In this document: positions 36,447 to 44,939 of the stretch, in pieces | Layout of the letters: the number at the start of each line of letters is the position of its first letter | Numbering within the stretch: the stretch's first letter is position 1 | Source: Obscuribacter phosphatis_A | GTDB lineage: Bacteria; Cyanobacteriota; Vampirovibrionia; Obscuribacterales; Obscuribacteraceae | Reading direction: 5' to 3' | Assembly (NCBI GenBank): GCA_017303615.1 | Contig: JAFLCK010000023.1 | Span: forward strand, 20,151-84,150 | DNA length: 64,000 bases | Program-made: the position numbers and the translations under genes | The notes under the pieces: generated by a model | Database searches by the model: none | What the model was told of the DNA's origin: nothing | What the model saw: the letters and a program-made list of their open reading frames with translations, nothing else

Positions 36447-36941
36447 ATGGCGAAACCCTCTTATCTGGAGACCTGCGAGACTGCGTTCAGGCACGTTATT
36501 TTGAGACTTGGGCAATTAAGGCCAAGTCAACTAATTCCAAGTCGACTAATTCCAAGTCAATTAAGACTGAGACGAGTTAAGGTAGAACGAGAGCTTCATC
36601 CTGTCGTCGAGTCTAGTTTAAAAGAAAGCAGTAAAGCAGTTTCGCAGTCTTTACCAGTGATATCGCCTGAGAAAGTCGCCGATAAGTTGAGGAATATAGG
36701 TACTGCCTCGCATGCCGGTGACTTGAATAAGTTAAGAGCGGTGGCGAGAGCCAATTGCCCCATGGCGAGCGACAGTTGGTTTGAAAAAGAGGCGGTTGGT
36801 CTCGATGCTTGTGCGCAGCAAAGCGCGCAAGAAAGCATGAAAAGGCAACGCAGCAGCACCAGGCTGACGGCTGCCAGGCTGACCAATACACGGCTGCAAG
36901 CATTGACCGAAATGATGAACGAAAAAAGCGAGCAGCACTAA
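36447..36941 (+). CDS. Possible small basic protein, doubtful
   Basis: A 164-residue ORF fills a gap otherwise lacking genes. The N-terminal region carries three in-frame 5-residue units (PSQLI, PSRLI, PSQLR) encoded by 15-bp tandem repeats. The rest is Arg/Ser/Ala-rich with no recognisable domain, no signal peptide and no clear SD. Its 3' end overlaps the convergent Nudix gene by 4 bp. Opposite-strand frames of similar length exist, so coding is uncertain. Confidence 0.35.
   Translation: MAKPSYLETCETAFRHVILRLGQLRPSQLIPSRLIPSQLRLRRVKVERELHPVVESSLKESSKAVSQSLPVISPEKVADKLRNIGTASHAGDLNKLRAVARANCPMASDSWFEKEAVGLDACAQQSAQESMKRQRSSTRLTAARLTNTRLQALTEMMNEKSEQH
36522..36566. repeat. Three tandem 15-bp repeats
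   Basis: The unit is CAAGTCAACTAATTC (36522-36536), then 36537-36551 with one change, then a more diverged copy at 36552-36566. The period is a multiple of three and matches the frame of the overlapping ORF. Confidence 0.7.
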
Positions 36942-37582
36942 ACGCGGCTATTTTCTTTGATTTTGGCGGCTACTCGCGCCAGCCTAACGCCGTATTCTTT
37001 TGTCACTAATGTATCGAGGTCGACCCATCTAAAGTGGCTCACCTCTTCTTGTTGCAAATTTAGTTCAGCCTTATCGTTTTCTAGTTTATAGACAAACTGA
37101 AAATCATGGTGCAAATGGCGCCCTTCGCCCTTGGCCGGGTTTTCTGGAATTACATGCGAGTCAATGTCTATAGGTTGAATGTCTTGATGAAAAACGAAGG
37201 CGGCAAGCTCTTCTGCACAAGCCGATTGCAATGCCGCCGCCGGATAACCCTTGACCAAAGAACAATCTTGCCCTGCTATACCGGTTTCTTCGCTAAGCTC
37301 TCTGACTGAGGCCTTGAGTGGCGCTTCCTGCCAGTCGATATGACCACCCGGTTGCAGCCAGCGGTTGAGCATGTTGTGCTTGATGAGCAGTACCCTGTTT
37401 TGTCTATCTAAGACTAGGGCGCTTGCAGTCAGATGCCCCACCATATTTTTGCGGCTGGTCAGCTCGGCGTCGCCTTCATCTACTTGGCGCAACAAGACTT
37501 CTAGACGCTGCCGCTCTTCTTTATCGGCATAGTGCTCTAAGTAAGTATTGATTAGGCAGCTGATATCGTCTAAGTAAGCCAT
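36938..37582 (-). CDS. Nudix hydrolase
   Basis: A 214-residue protein with a perfect Nudix box: GGHIDWQEAPLKASVRELSE followed by ETGI, matching Gx5Ex7REUxEExGU. The family hydrolyses nucleoside diphosphates linked to another moiety, and the substrate is not predictable here. An N-terminal helical extension of about 45 residues (INTYLEHYADKEERQRLEVLL) precedes the Nudix core, which starts near MVGHLTASALVLD. It lies directly downstream of the unknown gene at 37595 and probably in one transcript with it. Confidence 0.92.
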   Translation of the reverse strand: MAYLDDISCLINTYLEHYADKEERQRLEVLLRQVDEGDAELTSRKNMVGHLTASALVLDRQNRVLLIKHNMLNRWLQPGGHIDWQEAPLKASVRELSEETGIAGQDCSLVKGYPAAALQSACAEELAAFVFHQDIQPIDIDSHVIPENPAKGEGRHLHHDFQFVYKLENDKAELNLQQEEVSHFRWVDLDTLVTKEYGVRLARVAAKIKENSRV

Positions 37583-37594
37583 TTTAGTGCGCCA

Positions 37595-38149
37595 TCAAAA
37601 GTCAAAGAGAATCTGAGCCAGTTCACCAAGCTCATGAAAGCTGGCTTTTACTTTGTCGTAAGAGATGCTGTCAAAAGAATTGGGAATGACCAGGACAAGC
37701 CCTTTGCCGCCCTGAATATGCAATTCACGAAAACCGCAATAGCGGCTCAATGTTCTTATTTTTTCAGCCACACCCGGATAATTGATAAAGCGCTGGCAAA
37801 TCGCTTCGTTATTGCTTGTCGCGATAAATTCGTTGTCGAAGATTTTGGAACCGGTGGGTGCCTCTCTGGCGTCCAGCAAGAGCAGTTTGCCGATTATGCC
37901 TGAAAGACCTTTAGCCACTCTGGGCGTAACTGTGATGGAAAAGAGAGCTTCTTTTTGACCTTCACCCAGTACATCGGTTTCGATATAGAGAGTGGTGCTA
38001 AAGGGAAAACCAGGTTTGATAGCCTCAATTGTGGCTTTGAAACCAGAGATAGAACCTTTGATTGATACCTCTACCCGTTCAGAATCGTCGACGACTCTGC
38101 CATCTACGATCTGGGCAAAGTTTTTTTTCTTGTCGTCGATACTTATCAT
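37595..38149 (-). CDS. Protein of unknown function
   Basis: A 184-residue soluble protein with mixed alpha/beta sequence, no signal peptide and no recognised motif. Hydrophobic strands alternate with charged loops (FSTTLYIETDVLG, LLLLDAREAPTGS, GLVLVIPNSFDSIS). It lies 12 bp upstream of the Nudix gene and 20 bp downstream of a TPR gene on the same strand, so a three-gene transcript is likely. Confidence 0.65.
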   Translation of the reverse strand: MISIDDKKKNFAQIVDGRVVDDSERVEVSIKGSISGFKATIEAIKPGFPFSTTLYIETDVLGEGQKEALFSITVTPRVAKGLSGIIGKLLLLDAREAPTGSKIFDNEFIATSNNEAICQRFINYPGVAEKIRTLSRYCGFRELHIQGGKGLVLVIPNSFDSISYDKVKASFHELGELAQILFDF

Positions 38150-38169
38150 TTTTATGGCTATCGCTATGG

Positions 38170-39156
38170 CTACTGATCAGGCTCGATATTAGGATTATAG
38201 AGCTTCATCACTGTGCTTTTAGCAGCATCTTTGTCTTTCGATTCTTTGGCGTCTTTCGAATCTTTGGCGTCTTTACCCGACTCTTTTGGTGCTGCCGCCT
38301 TGCTCTTCAACTTAAGCAAGCCCTTCAGTCCTTTCTTCTCTTCGCCTTTGTGCTGACCTTGACCGCTATGGTGGGCATCAGCAGTTTTGTGCTCTTCATG
38401 GTCGAGCTTGAGCGCCGGTGCGTCTTCATTCAGTCCTAATTCTTTGTACTCTTTTTCAAACTTATCGTTGAGACTTGCCAGCTGTTTGCGGGCATCGCGG
38501 GCTGTTTCAGACTCGGGCTCAAGTGAAACGGCTCGGCTCAATAAATAATGGGCTTGAGGTTCTTTGCTGTCTTTGAGCATCAAAAGCCCCAAATGATAAT
38601 AAGCCTGCGAAAGATCTGGCTCTAATTGCAGCGATTTGACATAGGCTTGCTTGGCTTCATCAAACCTATCCAAACTCTCTAGGGCTTTGCCCATGTTCAT
38701 ATAGGCCGAGCCAAATTTGGGGTCGACTTTGATTGCCGCCTGCCATTTTTCAATGGCTTCTTCTTTCTTGCCTCTAAAAAACAGTACCGAGGCCATGCCG
38801 TTTAAGGTTGAAGGTCGGTCCGACTTAAGAGCATAAGCTTTGTTAAGCGCCTCTTGGGCTTTGGCATAGTTTTTTTGTCTGATATATGTGAGACCGAGGT
38901 TGCAATATGCCTGTTCCAGTCTGTCGTCAAGTGCGATTGCCTGCTTGTAGGCTTCCACAGCTTTGTTGAAATAACCGTGCCGGTAAAGCTCGCGCCCCTG
39001 GTTGTATTTTGCCACTGCCTCTTTGTTATAGCCCTTCCCCGAGCTCTTCTGACCTTCGCTCTTGGCAGAACCGCTGCTTTCGCCCTCTGCATAAGCCTTT
39101 GAAAAGGTCAGGCAGAGCGTAAGCGCTAGTAGTAAGTTGAGTGTTCTAAATGGCAT
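38170..39156 (-). CDS. Exported TPR protein with Lys/Asp-rich tail
   Basis: A 328-residue protein with a signal peptide (LNLLLALTLCLTFSKAYA) and then a Ser/Gly/Lys spacer. About five TPR units follow (AVEAYKQAIALDDRLEQAYCNLG and similar). The charged C-terminal tail has repeated KDAKDSKDAKESKDKD-type units. It is probably periplasmic or surface located as an interaction scaffold. The binding partner is unknown. It heads the group with the 37595 unknown and the Nudix gene. Confidence 0.82.
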   Translation of the reverse strand: MPFRTLNLLLALTLCLTFSKAYAEGESSGSAKSEGQKSSGKGYNKEAVAKYNQGRELYRHGYFNKAVEAYKQAIALDDRLEQAYCNLGLTYIRQKNYAKAQEALNKAYALKSDRPSTLNGMASVLFFRGKKEEAIEKWQAAIKVDPKFGSAYMNMGKALESLDRFDEAKQAYVKSLQLEPDLSQAYYHLGLLMLKDSKEPQAHYLLSRAVSLEPESETARDARKQLASLNDKFEKEYKELGLNEDAPALKLDHEEHKTADAHHSGQGQHKGEEKKGLKGLLKLKSKAAAPKESGKDAKDSKDAKESKDKDAAKSTVMKLYNPNIEPDQ

Positions 39157-39271
39157 AGTTTCGAGGTGATAACCGACAAACGTCTATTATAGTACGTGTT
39201 TTCCTCATTGCCGACCTTAGGGCATGGGCTTATGCTTTGCTGTAATCTCCCCCGAGCTTGCAATTTTTCTC

Positions 39272-40447
39272 ATGACCCTAAAGCCTGAAAGTCCCATCTC
39301 AGATAGAAACAGCAAAGAAGCAAGCGAAGCCAACGTCTTGGGTCAGTCTGATGCTGTAATGGCGCAAAGCAAATTCATTCAGGAAGTTCATGAAATTAAG
39401 GCTCAAAAAGGCGGCGAGATAAGCCCAGACGAGCTGCGGCGCACTGCCTTCAAAGCTCTCGACCGCATGTTCGGCATGACCAGCGGCGATGGAGGCGAAA
39501 ATGCCGGCGTCAGTGCCGAGCAAAAGGCTTTTCGCGATAGTTACAAGTCAGGCAGCTCAGACGGTTCGCTCGATACAATGGCTTCCCTCGATCAGGGCGT
39601 GAGAGCGGCATCCAACCCGCTTGAGATATTCAGAGATGCCGAAGCCCGCGCTTTGATGCCCATGATTCGCAATCTCGACCAGGCTCAGACTATCTCTCCG
39701 GCAGACAATACGCCTCTAAAAGAAGTTAACGGTTCTTTCTTTTCGCAGAAAGACCTAGAAAGACTGGCTAACGGTCAAAATGTTGAAATCGAGCTTTTTG
39801 ACAAGACCTTGCCCGAAGGCGGCAGCCGCCGCGGTCGCCGCATCAGACTGGGTAACTCCGATGTCGATAAAGTGGTGGCTTTGATTGGTCGCAACGAAGG
39901 GCGAGCCGACAGTATTAACTGGAACGACGCCGGCTCGGGCATTTCGGTAGGCATACAGCAAAGCAATCAAAAGTCGGGCAACCTGCCTGAATTATTGCAT
40001 CGCATGAAAGAAGCCGACCCAGCCAAGTTTAGACAGATATTTGGTCGCAACGCCGATAATTTGATGGACGAAAACTTTGTCAGACGCGCCCATTTTGCCC
40101 CCGGCAATGAACTGGGTCGGGCAATGCAAGCCGCTGTCAGAGAACCGGCCTTTCAAAGAGTACAAGTGATGATGGTGCGCGAACATGTGGAGCGCGCCGC
40201 CGAGATAGCCAAAGGTCTAGGCATACAGTCGACCATGGGCGTTGCCTTGGTGGCAGACCTGACCAATCAATTCGGCGAAGGCGGCGCCCTCAAGTATCTG
40301 CGCCAAGCCCGTGGTCGCCACAGCGAAGAAGCCAAGGTGGCAGCCATAGCCAGAGCATCGGAAGGCGGTCATTTCACCAGACGCCAGCGCTTTGCCACCA
40401 TAGCCAAGTCCGGCTTGGTCTCGACCCAAGAGAGTTTCAACGCTTAG
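39272..40447 (+). CDS. Putative lysozyme-fold (peptidoglycan or chitosan-cleaving) protein
   Basis: The frame is open from ATG 39224, but the ATG at 39272 gives a more ordinary N-terminus; neither has a clear SD. The N-terminal 180 residues are polar and helical. The C-terminal domain (about 200-370) contains VVALIGRNEGRADSINWND, GISVGIQQSNQKSGNLPELL and later VRRAHFAPGN and ALVADLTNQFG. A Glu at the end of a helix followed by a Gly-rich hairpin with NDxxSGIS recalls the GH46/T4-lysozyme-like fold, with Glu and a nearby Asp as possible catalytic residues. This is a fold-level suggestion only. There is no signal peptide. Confidence 0.5.
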   Translation: MTLKPESPISDRNSKEASEANVLGQSDAVMAQSKFIQEVHEIKAQKGGEISPDELRRTAFKALDRMFGMTSGDGGENAGVSAEQKAFRDSYKSGSSDGSLDTMASLDQGVRAASNPLEIFRDAEARALMPMIRNLDQAQTISPADNTPLKEVNGSFFSQKDLERLANGQNVEIELFDKTLPEGGSRRGRRIRLGNSDVDKVVALIGRNEGRADSINWNDAGSGISVGIQQSNQKSGNLPELLHRMKEADPAKFRQIFGRNADNLMDENFVRRAHFAPGNELGRAMQAAVREPAFQRVQVMMVREHVERAAEIAKGLGIQSTMGVALVADLTNQFGEGGALKYLRQARGRHSEEAKVAAIARASEGGHFTRRQRFATIAKSGLVSTQESFNA

Positions 40448-40455
40448 ACTTTTGG

Positions 40456-40476
40456 CAGTCAAAGCAGCTTTGACTG
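40456..40476 (+). terminator. Hairpin downstream of the lysozyme-fold gene
   Basis: CAGTCAAAG (40456-40464) pairs perfectly with CTTTGACTG (40468-40476) around CAG. A weakly T-rich stretch follows (AGCTTATTTAGTTTGTTT). It sits 9 bp after the stop codon. A second small hairpin (AGACT/AGTCT, 40495-40508) lies between it and the convergent aroQ. Confidence 0.5.
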
Positions 40477-40525
40477 AGCTTATTTAGTTTGTTTAGACTT
40501 ATTAGTCTTAGCTTACTGTCTTAAC

Positions 40526-40978
40526 TTAATTCAGCTTGGCTAAAAGGGCTTCGGCAGCCAGTTCATAACCGAGGGGACCGCAGCCTACGATAACACCACT
40601 GGCGATATCAGAAAGCAAACTCTTGTGTCTGAACTCTTCGCGGGCATAGACATTAGAGATATGAATTTCGACAAACTTGATGGCGGTTGCTAAAAGGGCA
40701 TCTCTGATGGCAATAGAAGTATGACCATAGGCACCAGGATTAATCACTATGCCGCCTTTAGTTTCTTCTGAGCCTTTGAATTCTTGATAAGCCGCCTGAA
40801 TGCGATCTACTATCGCCCCTTCATGATTTGACTGAAAGAAGCTCAGTTCAGCCTTGTTTTTCAGCCGCACCTCGAGATTGGCTTCAATGTCCTTCAGGGT
40901 CAAAGTGCCATAGTGACTGGTTTCTCTCAGCCCCAATAGATTTAAGTTAGGTCCATTAATGACCAAGAGCTTGATCAC
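40526..40978 (-). CDS. aroQ: Type II 3-dehydroquinate dehydratase
   Basis: This enzyme converts 3-dehydroquinate to 3-dehydroshikimate in the shikimate pathway. Type II signatures are LLVINGPNLNLLG, the catalytic-loop Tyr in SHYG, QSNHEGAIVDRI, INPGAYGHTSIAIRDAL with the catalytic His, and VEIHISN. The frame extends to 41023, but the family start and the GTG at 40978, which overlaps the upstream stop as GTGA, give 150 residues, the usual length. It is coupled to the unknown upstream gene and near aroK. Confidence 0.96.
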   Translation of the reverse strand: MIKLLVINGPNLNLLGLRETSHYGTLTLKDIEANLEVRLKNKAELSFFQSNHEGAIVDRIQAAYQEFKGSEETKGGIVINPGAYGHTSIAIRDALLATAIKFVEIHISNVYAREEFRHKSLLSDIASGVIVGCGPLGYELAAEALLAKLN

Positions 40979-41604
40979 GACTGCAGCTCTTCTTCTTCCA
41001 TTTCCATGGCTTCTAAGGCGCACTGAGCTTCCACCAGGAAGGGATCGTTTCTGGTCAATAGTTGCTCTCTGCGCACCATCTGCACCAGTTCACCCAGAAC
41101 ATCGATGATTGGCATATTGATGCCTTCGTTGGTGGGCACTTCCCGGTCGATGATAAACATGGCGGCACCAAGCAAAACTCTCGCTTCGACGGCACGCAAC
41201 TCTTTAGACTGCAAAATTTCACCAAAGACATCGGTCTCTACCCGGTTTTCCATTACCAGGGCTTTAGAAAAGGTCATGACCGAATTGAGCAACCCTTTGC
41301 TTCTTTCTTCGGGCAAAGATGCCGCCGCTCTAATCAAATTAAGGCGGTTGCCGGCGTCACCGAGACTCTCGGCGCTATCCACCAGGTTTCGCACTTGGTT
41401 AGCCTTTGTATTGAACTGTCTGCGCAATTCGTTTTCGGCTACCGATGAAACCGGTTTGGTGGCTGCGTCAAAGCGCTTATCATAATAATCTTGTACATGC
41501 TGACGTTTCAGCTCAATGCCGAAGGGCATTAATTCCATGAAAATCGACTCCAGCCCTTCAAGCTGGCTTTGCAAATACATTAGTTCGTCTTGCGTGACTG
41601 TCAA
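40975..41604 (-). CDS. Unknown protein between aroK and aroQ
   Basis: A 209-residue, mostly helical, acidic soluble protein with no signal peptide or recognised motif. The C-terminus is Glu-rich (ALEAMEMEEEELQS). It overlaps aroQ by 4 bp (GTGA) and follows aroK by about 70 bp on the same strand. It is therefore part of a shikimate-pathway transcript, but nothing in the sequence links it to catalysis. Confidence 0.65.
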   Translation of the reverse strand: MTVTQDELMYLQSQLEGLESIFMELMPFGIELKRQHVQDYYDKRFDAATKPVSSVAENELRRQFNTKANQVRNLVDSAESLGDAGNRLNLIRAAASLPEERSKGLLNSVMTFSKALVMENRVETDVFGEILQSKELRAVEARVLLGAAMFIIDREVPTNEGINMPIIDVLGELVQMVRREQLLTRNDPFLVEAQCALEAMEMEEEELQS

Positions 41605-41675
41605 AAGGACCGCTCCTTTTCAAGGTCGAATTTCTCAATAGCCAATGATAGCACTGCTAACCAGGCATATATCAA

Positions 41676-42182
41676 TTATTTCAAGTAGTTCAAGATAGTT
41701 TGAACAGTCTCTTCTACTGTCATCCCGGTTGTATCCACAGTAAATTGGGCTTTCTCATAAACAGGCGCTCTCTTGGCAAGAAGTTGACTGACGCGATTGA
41801 CAAGGTCGCCTTCACCATCGAGCATCGGTCGCGCTTCCGAAGCTAGAACTCTCTTGGCAAGAGCTTGCGGCCCGGCTTTCAAATAGACAGTCAAACCAAG
41901 CCGGTTCAATTTCTCTATATTGCCTGGAAATATCGGCAGCCCGCCGCCGCAGGCCAGGACAAATGGCGCTATTTCCTCAAAGAGGCTGTCCAAAAGTTGA
42001 TTTTCCAGCTCTCGAAAGGTCGCTTCACCCATGGTGGCAAAGATTTGCTGCGGGCTCATGCCGGTGCCTTCTGCAATAAGCTTGTCGCTATCAACCAGAC
42101 TGAGTTTGGTTTGCTCTGCCAAAATCTTGGCGCAAGAAGATTTTCCGGCACCAGATGGGCCAAGCAAGATCAAATTAGGCAT
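41676..42182 (-). CDS. aroK: Shikimate kinase
   Basis: This enzyme phosphorylates shikimate to shikimate-3-phosphate. It has 168 residues with the P-loop LLGPSGAGKSSCAK, the shikimate-binding DSD (VDSDKLIAE), GEATFRELE, and the CGGGLP motif followed by the lid Arg (EARPML). It lies 14 bp downstream of the TPR gene at 42197 and upstream of the unknown gene and aroQ. Confidence 0.95.
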   Translation of the reverse strand: MPNLILLGPSGAGKSSCAKILAEQTKLSLVDSDKLIAEGTGMSPQQIFATMGEATFRELENQLLDSLFEEIAPFVLACGGGLPIFPGNIEKLNRLGLTVYLKAGPQALAKRVLASEARPMLDGEGDLVNRVSQLLAKRAPVYEKAQFTVDTTGMTVEETVQTILNYLK

Positions 42183-42196
42183 CGAAATCGGCTCTG

Positions 42197-43630
42197 TTAT
42201 ATTGATCTAGTCGCTTTTCTTTGACAGACTTGTAGTTTGGCCTGGGCGTCTATCAAATTAGGATTGAGCAAACATGCTTGTTTGAAAGACATGGCTGCAC
42301 CGGCATAATCTTTGAGATTGTACATGGCCAGCCCTAAACCATAATGGGCTGATGCCATCTGTGGTGCCAGATAAATTGCCTGTTCAAACTGTTTGATTGC
42401 TGCCTCATAGTTGCCCGCCATCGAATACATCGAGGCTAAATTGTTATGGGCGGAAGCAAGATTAGGATTGAGCTCTATAGCCTGTTTGAAATAGTTGGTG
42501 GCTTGGCTGTTTTGATTGTTGGCCGCATAGGCATTGCCCAAGTTGAAGGCATTGACTGCATTTTTAGGTTCCAGCTTATAAGCCTGTTGATAAGCTTCCA
42601 TGGCTTTGGCTTTCTTGCCTGACCGGTCATAAATAAAACCGAGACTGCTAAAGTAAGAGGCTTTGGTCGGCTCTAGGCGGGCCGCTTCTTCAAACTCTCT
42701 GCGGGCCAGGAAAAAATTATTGGTGGCCATGCCGGTCTTGCCCAAAAGTTCGTGGGCTTCGGCTAGATCGGGCGCCACCGCGAGCAGTGTGCGCAGTTCT
42801 CTACCGGCATCGAGCATTCTGCCCACTTGCATTAGGGCTTCGGCTCTGGCTAGACCGGCCACAATCTCTGGGCTGGCTTTGGCGGGTTTGGCGACAGCCT
42901 TGTCACTTGCCTTGATTGTGCCCGAGGCTAGTCCGCCTCCGATAACCACATCGCGATTTAGTTCATCGAGTTGTTTCACCACACGCTGGCTGTCGCCGAG
43001 CTTTTCATAGACTCTAGCCAGGTTGGAATGGGCCGATGAAAGATCTAGTTGTATCGATGAAACATTGAGCATCATTGACGATGCTGCAGCCAGGTCGCCC
43101 TCGAGGCGCTTCACCTGAATTTTGGTATAAAGGTCTGAAAGTTTGGCTCTCGAAAGCAAGATGGCTTGCTTAAACTGTGCTTCTGCTTCGGGCATCTCGC
43201 CTATTTCGGCATAAATCATGCCCAGGCGGTTATGCAATGTCGTGTTGCTTGGATCTTTCTCTAGACCGCTCTGCAACTGCGCCACTGCTTGGTCGACGAT
43301 GCGCATCTCTTCAGATGTGGTGGGCTTTTGACCGCCTGTTTGCAGACCCTGACCGACTGCAGCGACGCCGCCTACTGCACCCAACGGGGCGCTCAAATTG
43401 CTGCCGGCTTGCCCGTTTGTCTGATGATTAGGCAACTTGCCTAAGAGCTTGCCTGTTTCTTGCACCAGAGCCGACTGCAGGGCTCGCACAGGTGGATAGT
43501 CTTTTAAAGCCAGGTAGGTCACCGGTACCGCTACCATGACGGTGCCCGCCACGAACAGGGTTACCAGCATTTTGTTCGAGCGCCTCGAACCGCTGTGAAG
43601 AGATTTAGCGATTTGACTAGTGCTAGCCAA
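42197..43630 (-). CDS. Membrane-anchored TPR protein
   Basis: A 477-residue protein with a basic N-terminus (SGSRRSNK) and then one TM helix (about 21-42, MLVTLFVAGTVMVAVPVTYLAL). A Gly/Gln-rich spacer follows, and then about nine TPR units, for example AIKQFEQAIYLAPQMASAHYGLG. The start is TTG 43630. The ATG at 43570 would remove the basic segment and is less attractive topologically. The TPR domain faces the periplasm. It is upstream of aroK on one strand, probably without functional relation. Confidence 0.8.
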   Translation of the reverse strand: MASTSQIAKSLHSGSRRSNKMLVTLFVAGTVMVAVPVTYLALKDYPPVRALQSALVQETGKLLGKLPNHQTNGQAGSNLSAPLGAVGGVAAVGQGLQTGGQKPTTSEEMRIVDQAVAQLQSGLEKDPSNTTLHNRLGMIYAEIGEMPEAEAQFKQAILLSRAKLSDLYTKIQVKRLEGDLAAASSMMLNVSSIQLDLSSAHSNLARVYEKLGDSQRVVKQLDELNRDVVIGGGLASGTIKASDKAVAKPAKASPEIVAGLARAEALMQVGRMLDAGRELRTLLAVAPDLAEAHELLGKTGMATNNFFLARREFEEAARLEPTKASYFSSLGFIYDRSGKKAKAMEAYQQAYKLEPKNAVNAFNLGNAYAANNQNSQATNYFKQAIELNPNLASAHNNLASMYSMAGNYEAAIKQFEQAIYLAPQMASAHYGLGLAMYNLKDYAGAAMSFKQACLLNPNLIDAQAKLQVCQRKATRSI

Positions 43631-43838
43631 AGGTAGGTCTCGCTTGCTGCCTGGGATATATTTACTGGATCAAGATTAAGGTTGCTAAATGGTCAAGTCA
43701 ATACGGGTTTTTACGCACGAGACGGAAAGGTTTAAGCGGGTGCCTGATAAGACAAATCTCATTCTCAAAGCCGATACCTATTAATAAGGCAAAAAAGCCC
43801 CGGTGACATGCCGATAAAGAAAATATTTCAAGCTTTTA

Positions 43839-44939
43839 CTATTTTGCTTTGAAATAGAGAATCACTATACCCAAGGCGCCAATGACCAGGTTGGGCATCC
43901 AGGCGGCAAGCATAGCCGGTATGCGTCCAGCATCACCCATGGCGCCCGATGACGATTGCAGCACGTAATAGAGGAAAACTATCACCGCCGAATAGATGAG
44001 ACCCATGTTTGACCTTGATCGTCTAGCCAAAAGTCCAAGCGGGGCTCCGGCTAGAGCAACTATCAAGCAGGCAAGCGGTTGCGAAAACTTTTGATAGTAG
44101 CGCACTAGTAGGTCATTGGTGACACTGTTCGACTCTTTCAGCAGGTCTAGATAATGACCCAGCTCAAGCATATTCATTTCTTTGGGCGAGACCTTGCCGG
44201 TCTCCATCACCTTTTGCACAGTGCCCAAACCCGGAATGACCAGTTTGTCGAACCTCAAGACCCTAGTCACGTCAGATTCGCCCGAGAGCACATAAGTGCG
44301 CCCGTTCATAAGGGTCCACTCGCCGTTATTCCAGAGACCATTTGAAGCGGCGATAATTTTCACCAGCTTATCGGTACTAAAGTCGAGCACAATAATATTG
44401 CTCAGGTCTCTGCCGCTGTAATAGCCCACATAAAAAATGCGGTTCAAAGCCAGGTCTTTACCCCTTTCAAAATAGGTAAAGTTAGCCTGACCAGCCGGCA
44501 GCTCGGTTTTATAAAGTGCCACCCATTCAAGGCGTTTTGAGGTGCGGTTGGCCCAGGGCACGACGCATTCGTTCAGCCCAAGGCTGACAAAGCTGGTGAG
44601 CACGCCGAACATCAAGGGTGCCGCCATAATGCGATAAAAGCTGACGCCGCTTGTGCGCAGAGCCAAAATTTCAGAGTCGCCCGAGAGGCGGTTGAAAACC
44701 AAGAGTGTACCCAGCAAAACCCCGATGGGAATGGTCATAACAATGACTTCGGGCAAGTGCAGACCGAGAATGGTCAAAGCCATTTCGAGGGGTACACCCG
44801 AGCGCATAACCAAGTTAAAGATAGACTTGAGCTGTTCGGCGCCGAACCAGACCCCGGTGACGATACCAATACCAAATAAGAGCGGCTGCCAGAACTCGTT
44901 TGCAATATAGCGGTCGATAAGCTTCAGACCGAAGGTCAT
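43839..44939 (-). CDS. LptF/LptG-family LPS export permease
   Basis: A 366-residue YjgP/YjgQ-type inner-membrane protein. N-terminal TM helices (KLIDRYIANEFWQPLLFGIG..., IPIGVLLGTLLVFNRLSGDSE) are followed by a periplasmic beta-jellyroll region and three C-terminal TM helices (FSQPLACLIVALAGAPLGLLA onwards). With LptB and LptC it extracts LPS from the inner membrane. Only one LptF/G gene is present here; a second copy or a homodimer is possible. It overlaps lptB by 4 bp. Confidence 0.93.
   Translation of the reverse strand: MTFGLKLIDRYIANEFWQPLLFGIGIVTGVWFGAEQLKSIFNLVMRSGVPLEMALTILGLHLPEVIVMTIPIGVLLGTLLVFNRLSGDSEILALRTSGVSFYRIMAAPLMFGVLTSFVSLGLNECVVPWANRTSKRLEWVALYKTELPAGQANFTYFERGKDLALNRIFYVGYYSGRDLSNIIVLDFSTDKLVKIIAASNGLWNNGEWTLMNGRTYVLSGESDVTRVLRFDKLVIPGLGTVQKVMETGKVSPKEMNMLELGHYLDLLKESNSVTNDLLVRYYQKFSQPLACLIVALAGAPLGLLARRSRSNMGLIYSAVIVFLYYVLQSSSGAMGDAGRIPAMLAAWMPNLVIGALGIVILYFKAK

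Noticed and set aside
43780..43838. Terminator after the LptF/G gene
   Set aside because: There is a T6 run on the minus strand, but the preceding stem is only 3-4 bp, so support is too weak.
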